Positions 4,625 to 9,326 of a DNA stretch of 9,326 nucleotides are shown piece after piece. Position 1 is the first letter of the stretch; each line of letters begins with the position of its first letter. The DNA is taken from the NCBI GenBank assembly GCA_021797955.1, contig JAJZYV010000044.1, positions 1 to 9,326 of the forward strand, in the 5' to 3' direction. The translations under genes were made by a program, and so were the position numbers. The DNA is from Thermoplasmata archaeon (lineage in GTDB: Archaea; Thermoplasmatota; Thermoplasmata; Thermoplasmatales; Thermoplasmataceae). Below the pieces are notes generated by a model, which did not search any database, was not told the origin of the DNA, and worked only from the letters and a program-made list of their open reading frames with translations.

Positions 4625-6969
4625 AAACAGTATTGGGGAAAGTTTCTGTTGTGGTAATTCTGATATTATTATTAGCAACTCCTTTTTCTGTGATGGAGTT
4701 GCAAAACAGTATTCATCAATTTAGAAGTCAAGGAATTAGGTCAATGCAAGAATCAAGTTCCAACCACAATATAAACAAAAGTGCTGGATACGTGAAATGC
4801 ACTCTTGATCTTGTCAACAAATCTCTAATCAATGGGAATTTTATCAATCCGGTGGATTGTTTCTCCCTTAAGAGCGTTGTCTTTGATCCTCAGACAGGTT
4901 TTGTTTATATTGCAAATTGGGGAAGCGACAACATATTCGTAATTAACTCTTCAACCGGGGTAATATTAAAGTCGATAACTGTTGGTCTACACCCAGAGAC
5001 TTTGTTATTTGATCCTTTTAATGGATATTTATATGTAACCGATTCAAGCACTAAAGTATCTGTTTTAAACACATCAACTGACAAGATAATTTATAATATT
5101 CAAGTGAGTTCCGCTCAAGACAAGATTGCACTGGACAATAAGAATAACCTTTTGTATGCACTCAATAGTCCTTTATATAATAATGCTGCAAGTAGTATTA
5201 CAGTAATATGCGGAAAAACTAACAGTGTGATCAAGACAATCAATTTAACCGGGTGTCAAAGTGGAATTGCTGTAGACAGTATGAATGGATGCGTTTATGT
5301 GACTAATTACAATACGGACATTGTATCCGCAATAAATTCAACAACAGGAAATGTCATGGATACGCTTTCTGTTGGCTGTAACCCAAATAGTATTGCATTT
5401 GATAAGAACAATGGATACCTGTATGTTACCAATTTCTGTTCAAACAATGTTTCCGTGATAAATTCCAAAAACAACAGTGTCATAGAGACAATTTCAGTGA
5501 AGTGTCTTCCTGACGCAATATCTGTTAACAGTATGAATGGATGCGTTTATGTGGCTGACCACGGTTCGGGGTTCGTATCAGTAATTAACTCTTCAACCGG
5601 AGAAGTTGTAAGTTCAATCAAAGTTGGCAATGGGCCTGATGGAATTGGAGTAGATTCAGCGAATGGATACATTTTTGTATCAACCTCCAGTTCGCACAAT
5701 TTTTCAATTATAAATGGCTCAACAAATAGGGTAATAAAAACTGTAGATATGAAAGCACAGTACCCCTATGAAATGGCAGTTGATAATTTGAATGGAAATC
5801 TGTATGTATCGGATTGTGAATATAATAGTGTGTCGGTAATTAACACAACAACTAACGAGGTAAAAGCATCAGTTAAAGTTGGCAGGCTTCCCTACGGAGT
5901 TGCAGTAGACCAAAACAATGGAAATGTATACATCGCTAATGCACTTTCAAACAATGTTTCCGTGATAAATTCAACAACTAACAGGGTAACAGGTGCCATA
6001 ACTGTTGGGTTAGGTCCAGTTGGAATTTTATATGATCCGATAAACAAATACATATACGTGTCCAACTTTGGTTCCAGTAACGTCTCGGTCATAAACGGAT
6101 CAAAAAACAGTGTGATAAAGACAATTACCGTCGGTCAACATCCAAGGGGAATCGCAATAGATCAAAACAATGGAGATGTATACATCGCCAACGCACTTTC
6201 AAACAATGTTTCCGTGATAAATTCAACAACTAACAAAGTTGTTGGAAATATTAAAGTACGTGAAAGTCCAGATAGAATGGTATATGATAACGAAAACGGA
6301 TATCTGTATGTCACAGACTTCTACGCAAAGAGTGTTTCAGTAATAAACGTAAAATCTGGCAGCGTTATTGGAAAAATTAATGTGGGGTCATCCCCAAGGG
6401 AGATTACCTATGATAATAGAAACGGTTTCCTTTATGTGGTAAACACCAATTCTAACGATGTTTCCGTGGTCAATGGGGAAAACAACCATGTTGTAAAGAC
6501 AATTAATGTGAGTAAGAGTCCATTTGGAATTGCTTTTAATGCCGATAGTAATAATATCTATGTTTCAAACACCTTAGATGGCACCATTAGCATTATTGAA
6601 ACCCAAAGGTACATTCCTCTAAATTATAATGTTGAATTTACTGAAAGTGGGTTAACCTCTAACGCTGTATGGTATGTAACAATTTCAAACGGACTCGATT
6701 CAGGAAAAATACAGGGAACGTCTTACACATTTCTCATTTCTAATGGAACATACACTTATTCCGTTTACAAAGAATGTCAGAAAAATACAACTATTCTATA
6801 TGGAAATTTCAAAGTTGAAGGAAAAAATATTTCGGTACAACTGTTATTTTTCAAAAGTCAAAAGAGAGGTGTATTCAATCTTAACGATTCAGTTTTCCTA
6901 GTAATAGGTATATCCGGATTAGCAATAACAACGGGAATCGTGATGTTCATCAGAAAAAGAAGATCATAG
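4621..6969 (+). CDS. Secreted, membrane-anchored YVTN beta-propeller surface protein
   Basis: The 782-residue protein has a signal peptide (basic MKTVLGK then a hydrophobic core at 9-20). Fourteen YVTN-type repeats of about 42 residues follow (about 88-664), each with an NGxxYVxN strand, a VSVINxxT strand and an IxVGxxP turn. A small domain with the VEFTESGL...WYVTISNG pattern, found in thermoplasmatal and thermopsin-like secreted proteins, spans about 668-745. One C-terminal transmembrane helix (about 757-777) ends in RKRRS, placing the bulk outside the cell. Fourteen repeats fit two seven-bladed propellers. Over twenty N-x-S/T sequons suggest heavy glycosylation. Cysteines cluster in repeats 3-8. 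An in-frame TAG at 4612 rules out a longer N-terminus, leaving GTG 4621 as the start. Such proteins are usually inferred to serve adhesion or surface-layer roles; the ligand is unknown. Confidence 0.88.
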   Translation: MKTVLGKVSVVVILILLLATPFSVMELQNSIHQFRSQGIRSMQESSSNHNINKSAGYVKCTLDLVNKSLINGNFINPVDCFSLKSVVFDPQTGFVYIANWGSDNIFVINSSTGVILKSITVGLHPETLLFDPFNGYLYVTDSSTKVSVLNTSTDKIIYNIQVSSAQDKIALDNKNNLLYALNSPLYNNAASSITVICGKTNSVIKTINLTGCQSGIAVDSMNGCVYVTNYNTDIVSAINSTTGNVMDTLSVGCNPNSIAFDKNNGYLYVTNFCSNNVSVINSKNNSVIETISVKCLPDAISVNSMNGCVYVADHGSGFVSVINSSTGEVVSSIKVGNGPDGIGVDSANGYIFVSTSSSHNFSIINGSTNRVIKTVDMKAQYPYEMAVDNLNGNLYVSDCEYNSVSVINTTTNEVKASVKVGRLPYGVAVDQNNGNVYIANALSNNVSVINSTTNRVTGAITVGLGPVGILYDPINKYIYVSNFGSSNVSVINGSKNSVIKTITVGQHPRGIAIDQNNGDVYIANALSNNVSVINSTTNKVVGNIKVRESPDRMVYDNENGYLYVTDFYAKSVSVINVKSGSVIGKINVGSSPREITYDNRNGFLYVVNTNSNDVSVVNGENNHVVKTINVSKSPFGIAFNADSNNIYVSNTLDGTISIIETQRYIPLNYNVEFTESGLTSNAVWYVTISNGLDSGKIQGTSYTFLISNGTYTYSVYKECQKNTTILYGNFKVEGKNISVQLLFFKSQKRGVFNLNDSVFLVIGISGLAITTGIVMFIRKRRS
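5276..5301 (+). repeat. 26-base direct repeat, copy 1 (propeller repeat 4)
   Basis: This stretch, encoding the SMNGCVYV strand, recurs exactly at 5528-5553 in repeat 6, again 252 bases away. It is a second, independent case of two-blade periodicity, and it duplicates a cysteine. Confidence 0.85.
5528..5553 (+). repeat. 26-base direct repeat, copy 2 (propeller repeat 6)
   Basis: Exact copy of 5276-5301 at a distance of two propeller repeats. Confidence 0.85.
5941..5983 (+). repeat. 43-base direct repeat, copy 1 (propeller repeat 9)
   Basis: These 43 bases are identical to 6193-6235, offset by 252 bases, which is exactly two 126-base propeller repeats. Flanking bases back to about 5909 differ at only a few positions. 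A 27-base core (5946-5972) also recurs exactly at 5439-5465 in repeat 5. Identity at the DNA level, including third codon positions, points to recent duplication or gene conversion rather than protein-level constraint alone. Confidence 0.9.
6193..6235 (+). repeat. 43-base direct repeat, copy 2 (propeller repeat 11)
   Basis: Exact copy of 5941-5983 at a two-repeat distance inside the beta-propeller gene. Sequence after both copies diverges immediately (GGGTA against AAGTT). Confidence 0.9.
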
Positions 6970-7028
6970 AAGTTTTTCCAAAGAGGAATACTGGCTTAAT
7001 GAATATTAATGATCCTATAGTACTCCTG

Positions 7029-7053
7029 AAAAAATCGGTTAAGCTTTACCGAT
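7029..7053 (-). terminator. Hairpin plus T-run ending the eS1-tRNA transcript
   Basis: On the minus strand, ATCGGT (7053-7048) pairs with ACCGAT (7039-7034) across an 8-base loop, and TTTTT (7033-7029) follows directly. It begins 22 bases beyond the tRNA 3' end. The form is that of a bacterial-type intrinsic terminator; archaeal termination mainly needs the T-run, so the hairpin may help 3'-end formation or stability. Confidence 0.55.
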
Positions 7054-7075
7054 GATCATTGAAATGTTGAACGAA

Positions 7076-7165
7076 TGCCGGGATCGGGGATCGAACCCGA
7101 GACCTCCGGATTTCTCAGATTTTACTCTTATGAGTCCGGCGCTCCACCTACTAAGCCACCCCGGC
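7076..7165 (-). tRNA. tRNA with anticodon CAU (probable elongator Met), intron-containing
   Basis: Read on the minus strand, the cloverleaf is complete. The acceptor GCCGGGG pairs with TCCCGGC (one G-U) and is followed by discriminator A. The D stem is GCTT/GAGC, the anticodon stem CCGGA/TCCGG, the variable region AGGTC, and the T stem TCGGG/CCCGA with a TTCGATC loop. After removal of a 17-base intron the mature body is 73 bases and the loop is CTCATAA, anticodon CAU. CCA is not encoded. It is not the initiator, which in archaea begins with an A1-U72 pair and has three G-C pairs in the anticodon stem. The acceptor and arms resemble archaeal elongator tRNA-Met; tRNA-Ile2 with a modified CAU is the alternative. 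It lies 26 bases after eS1 on the same strand and is probably co-transcribed. Confidence 0.92.
7112..7128 (-). other. 17-base tRNA intron with bulge-helix-bulge
   Basis: The intron (AGAGTAAAATCTGAGAA on the minus strand) interrupts the anticodon loop at the canonical 37/38 position. CTCA pairs with TGAG as a 4-bp central helix, flanked by 3-base bulges TAA and AAA; cutting between the second and third base of each bulge gives the exact exon join. The inner helix is only about two base pairs, so the motif is slightly relaxed on the intron side. Splicing would use the archaeal tRNA endonuclease. Confidence 0.85.
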
Positions 7166-7191
7166 AGCTAGTGAATTCAATAAAAACCTGA

Positions 7192-7833
7192 TTATTGGGC
7201 GGGAACCTCTTCTACTGGTTCGTCTGGAACGGAGAAGTTATACTTTTCACCCGTGCTTAAAAGTTCAGATTTTCTTATTTCTAACTTCTTCAGAGGATAT
7301 ATATCTTTAACTCCTGCAAGTATTTCATTTACCGATTCGTCTTCAATAACAAATCTCGCAAATTCGAAATAATCCATGTTCTTAGTCCTCTCATCCACTA
7401 TTTCAGTTATCTTTGCCCTTAGTTCAATACTCTTATTGGAAGTGAGTTTATTGTCTGTAATCGCTGTAATCTTCAAGACAAATTCATAATTGTCGGTAGT
7501 TTTGACTTCCCTTACGATGTCTATTCTTTCTTTCTTCCTTCGAACCATTCTCCTTATGTAGTCATCATTTACAGAGTGCCCAACAAATAGTGTGCTGCAC
7601 TTAGTTCCAACGGTATCTATAACTCTAAATTTCAATTTCGCGTTCGACTTTTTAAAATTTCCAGAAAAGTCTGAAACTGGTATTTCTACTACTCTCCCTT
7701 TAACTTCATCAGGGTTACTTCCTACTGTCATTGCTATTTCTTTACCACCAAGTTGACTGGGAGCCATTATTCTGTACCACTTCTTTTCCTTCCACTTGTC
7801 CTTGGTTCTTTTCTGAGTTCTCTCTCCTGCCAT
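7192..7833 (-). CDS. rps3ae: Small-subunit ribosomal protein eS1 (S3Ae)
   Basis: The 213-residue basic protein matches the archaeal/eukaryotic S3Ae (eS1) family, a 30S platform protein absent from bacteria in this form. Visible family features are the lysine-rich N-terminus ending in KEKKWYRIMAP, the GKEIAMTVGSNPDEVKGRVVEIPVSD block, the KLKFRV and FVGHSVNDDYIRRMVRRKKERID segments, and the late VKDIYPLKKLEIRKSELL. Length is normal for archaea. The acidic tail (DEPVEEVPAQ) is species-variable. The ATG at 7833 gives the expected N-terminus, and CTTAAAAG (7863-7856) lies about 26 bases upstream, suggesting a nearly leaderless transcript. The tRNA gene follows after 26 bases without a separate strong promoter. 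Confidence 0.94.
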   Translation of the reverse strand: MAGERTQKRTKDKWKEKKWYRIMAPSQLGGKEIAMTVGSNPDEVKGRVVEIPVSDFSGNFKKSNAKLKFRVIDTVGTKCSTLFVGHSVNDDYIRRMVRRKKERIDIVREVKTTDNYEFVLKITAITDNKLTSNKSIELRAKITEIVDERTKNMDYFEFARFVIEDESVNEILAGVKDIYPLKKLEIRKSELLSTGEKYNFSVPDEPVEEVPAQ

Positions 7834-7855
7834 TAAATCCCTCTAAAGGTTATAC

Positions 7856-7863
7856 TTTTAAGC
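7856..7863 (-). promoter_or_regulatory. TATA box of the eS1-tRNA unit
   Basis: On the minus strand CTTAAAAG is centred about 26 bases before the eS1 start codon, matching leaderless spacing. A short GAGGG sequence between it and the ATG could act as a weak ribosome binding site if initiation occurs further upstream. Confidence 0.5.
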
Positions 7864-8382
7864 CCTCCGAAATAACCGAATTGAAATTAAAGGTTTCGCT
7901 AAAATATTGAAGCAGATCTTAAGCAATGCTAAAGGAACCCCTTTCATCATCCTCATTGAAAGTTCAGAGTTCATCAGGATTCGGACATTCTATAAAAAAT
8001 AAATCAGGTAAATATACAAACATAGAACATTCCGCCCACTCAGGGCATTCACTGAATATCAAGCTAAAAAATCTGTCTCTCAAAGGATAGCTATTAACCT
8101 AGGAATTATCTGAGAAGAATGCACTATATTCCATATCATGAACAAAAGGAACAGAGTCACACTTACTCTTTTCAAATGATATATGGTAGTATTAGAGGCG
8201 AATCAGGCTTTATTGCTTCCCTCAACATCTAGAATTGGGTTCCAGTCCACCTGTCAATCGTAGCTATTCGATTAAGATATCTGTACGTAGACGAGGGAGA
8301 CCATCAGCAGGCTCAAATCCCTTAGGGCGAAGTAGTTGACGGCAAACCTATTATAACCTTATCAAATTACCCTGTCGAAGAG

Positions 8383-8390
8383 TTTAATAA
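8383..8390 (+). promoter_or_regulatory. TATA box of the EF-1alpha gene
   Basis: TTTAATAA lies about 50 bases before the EF-1alpha ATG. Initiation near 8412 would give a short leader of about 26 bases carrying the Shine-Dalgarno sequence, unlike the leaderless-type promoters elsewhere in the window. Confidence 0.45.
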
Positions 8391-8427
8391 AAAAGAACCT
8401 TTAACGGTAAAACTCAGAAAATGTAAT

Positions 8428-8433
8428 AGGTGA
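8428..8433 (+). promoter_or_regulatory. Shine-Dalgarno sequence of EF-1alpha
   Basis: AGGTGA, complementary to the 16S rRNA 3' end, ends 4 bases before the ATG at 8438. It fixes the start and indicates a leadered mRNA for this highly expressed gene. Confidence 0.65.
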
Positions 8434-8437
8434 AAAA

Positions 8438-9326
8438 ATGGCAGGACAAAAACCACATATAAATTTGGTAACCATAGGGCACGTAGATCATGGAAAATCA
8501 ACTCTGGTAGGGAGACTCCTATTTGAGCATGGAGAAATTCCACAGCACATTATCGATGACTACAGAAAGCAGGCAGAAGAGAAGGGTAAGGCAACTTTCG
8601 AGTTTGCATGGGTCATGGATAGGTACAAAGAAGAGAGAGAAAGAGGAGTTACAATTGATCTTTCACACAGAAAATTTGAGACAGACAAATATTATTTCAC
8701 TATAATTGATGCTCCAGGACATAGAGACTTTGTTAAAAATATGATAACCGGCACTAGTCAGGCTGACGCTGCAATGTTAGTTGTATCTGCAAGGGAAGGA
8801 GAAGGAATAATGGCCCAAACAAGAGAACACGCATTTCTCGCAAAAACCCTCGGTGTGCAACAGATCATAGTTCTTGCAAACAAGATGGATTCAGTTCAGC
8901 CACCCTATTCAGAAAAGAGATTTCAGGAAGTAAAGGGAGAAATAGAAAAATTTATGGCATCTGTAGGATACAGAAATTTCCCAATCATTCCCATAAGTGG
9001 ATACAAGGGAGACAACATCATAAAGAAATCTGAGAATATGAAGTGGTACAGCGGTCTAACTCTTCTAGAGGCTCTTGAAACCCTTAAAGTTCCAGAGAAA
9101 CCCACAAATAAACCCCTCAGACTTCCTATTCAGGATGTATATTCAATAACTGGAATAGGAACCGTACCAGTGGGAAGGGTTGAAACCGGGTTAATTAAAC
9201 CTGGAGACAAAGTTATATTTATGCCAGCAAACAAGCAGGGGGAAGTCAAATCAGTGGAAATGCATCATGAATCACTGCCCCAGGCAGAACCAGGAGACAA
9301 TGTTGGATTTAACGTCAGAGGCATCG
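8438..9326 (+). CDS. tuf: Translation elongation factor 1-alpha, 3' partial
   Basis: The first 296 codons of archaeal EF-1alpha, the GTPase that delivers aminoacyl-tRNA to the ribosome, run off the right edge; the full protein is about 425 residues. All GTPase motifs are intact: G1 GHVDHGKS (14-21), G2 RGVTID, G3 DAPGH, G4 NKMD, and the G5 region SGYKGDN, where archaeal and eukaryotic proteins usually have SAWxGDN. The second domain begins at [25 protein letters not shown] and is normal. A Shine-Dalgarno sequence directs the ATG at 8438. Archaeal EF-1alpha is often followed by ribosomal protein S10; that lies outside the window. The gene symbol varies between genomes (tuf, tef1a). Confidence 0.96.
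   Translation, partial: MAGQKPHINLVTIGHVDHGKSTLVGRLLFEHGEIPQHIIDDYRKQAEEKGKATFEFAWVMDRYKEERERGVTIDLSHRKFETDKYYFTIIDAPGHRDFVKNMITGTSQADAAMLVVSAREGEGIMAQTREHAFLAKTLGVQQIIVLANKMDSVQPPYSEKRFQEVKGEIEKFMASVGYRNFPIIPISGYKGDNIIKKSENMKWYSGLTLLEALETLKVPEKPTNKPLRLPIQDVYSITGIGTVPVGRVETGLIKPGDKVIFMPANKQGEVKSVEMHHESLPQAEPGDNVGFNVRGI

Larger units (their letters stand above)
8098..8433 (+). pseudogene. Possible decayed reading frame
   Basis: One plus-strand frame runs 112 codons with only two internal stops, both TAG (8230-8232 and 8323-8325), and ends in TGA at 8431-8433. The part between the stops includes LRYLYVDEGDHQQAQ; after the second stop it reads GEVVDGKPIITLSNYPVEEF. In an overlapping frame RRRGRPSAGSNP appears. 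Such pieces are faintly reminiscent of transposase segments, but no family can be named. There is no ribosome binding site. The EF-1alpha promoter lies within it. Chance is a real alternative. Confidence 0.18.
7834..8437. other. 604-base divergent spacer between eS1 and EF-1alpha
   Basis: No confident gene or known RNA family is visible. Besides the two flanking promoters, the spacer holds a perfect AAAGG-AACC-CCTTT hairpin (7931-7944), a GCCC-ACTCA-GGGC hairpin (8034-8046), an internal TATA-like run (about 7989-8000), an AATCG-8-CGATT dyad (8256-8273) and a frame that is nearly open from 8098 to 8433. I checked both strands for tRNA, 5S, SRP and RNase P RNA landmarks and found none convincing. 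The length is large for a compact archaeal genome, so either regulatory RNA or decayed sequence is likely. Confidence 0.5.

Noticed and set aside
4939..5600. CRISPR-like or mobile repeats
   Set aside because: The short exact repeats (e.g. 4939-4958 and 5581-5600) are in frame within beta-propeller blades and have no spacer structure.
5892..6092. Minus-strand ORF inside the propeller gene
   Set aside because: It is a shadow of the repeated coding sequence on the other strand with no start signal.
7076..7165. Initiator tRNA-Met
   Set aside because: It has G1-C72 and lacks the three consecutive G-C pairs at the base of the anticodon stem.
7858..7956. 32-residue minus-strand ORF upstream of eS1
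   Set aside because: It has no ribosome binding site or promoter at leaderless distance, no recognisable sequence, and ends inside the eS1 TATA box.
7940..7978. C/D box guide RNA on the minus strand
   Set aside because: C-like CTGATGA, D'-like CTGA and C'-like GATGATGA are present, but the first two are only three bases apart and no final D box follows.
8230..8325. Amber codons read as pyrrolysine
   Set aside because: Nothing in the window suggests a methylamine pathway or pyrrolysine genes, and there is no ribosome binding site; decay or chance is simpler.
8296..8330. tRNA-like B box (GGCTCAAATCC)
   Set aside because: Flanking bases do not form a T stem, and no acceptor or anticodon arm can be built around it.

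Overview
The window reads as a chromosomal segment of a wall-less, probably acidophilic archaeon of the Thermoplasmata (Thermoplasma, Ferroplasma or Cuniculiplasma type). The evidence is archaeal: ribosomal protein eS1 (S3Ae), EF-1alpha, a PINA-type PIN/ATPase/KH protein, an archaeal asparagine synthetase of the AsnRS-derived type, a tRNA intron with a bulge-helix-bulge motif, and BRE/TATA elements placed about 25 bases before start codons, as expected for leaderless mRNAs. The DNA is AT-rich and uses AGA/AGG for arginine. The genus is inferred, not proven.

Layout: (1) 2-1021 (+), the C-terminal part of a PINA-like ATPase cut by the window edge. (2) 1025-1957 (-), AsnRS-like asparagine synthetase, converging on the first gene with only 3 bases between them. 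(3) 2088-2519 (+), an Lrp/AsnC regulator divergent from the asparagine synthetase across a 130-base shared promoter region. (4) 2584-3765 (+), an MFS transporter. (5) 3812-4432 (+), a PaiB-like FMN-binding protein. (6) 4433-4620, a leader region with its own promoter, a strong Shine-Dalgarno sequence and a 17-codon reading frame that overlaps the next gene as GTGA. (7) 4621-6969 (+), a large secreted, membrane-anchored YVTN beta-propeller surface protein with 14 repeats. (8) 7076-7165 (-), an intron-containing tRNA with anticodon CAU, probably elongator Met, lying 26 bases downstream of (9) 7192-7833 (-), ribosomal protein eS1; a hairpin with a T-run follows the tRNA. (10) 7834-8437, a 604-base divergent spacer without a confident gene. 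(11) 8438 to the window end (+), EF-1alpha, cut by the edge.

How the parts relate: the asparagine synthetase/AsnC-type pair repeats the divergent asnA-asnC arrangement of enterobacteria with a different enzyme family, and is the most testable regulatory idea here. eS1, the tRNA and EF-1alpha are translation genes around one divergent promoter region. The MFS transporter and PaiB-like protein may be a small accessory group. The surface propeller has an unusual translated leader, signs of recent two-blade duplication and a cluster of regularly placed cysteines. No CRISPR array or intact insertion sequence is visible.
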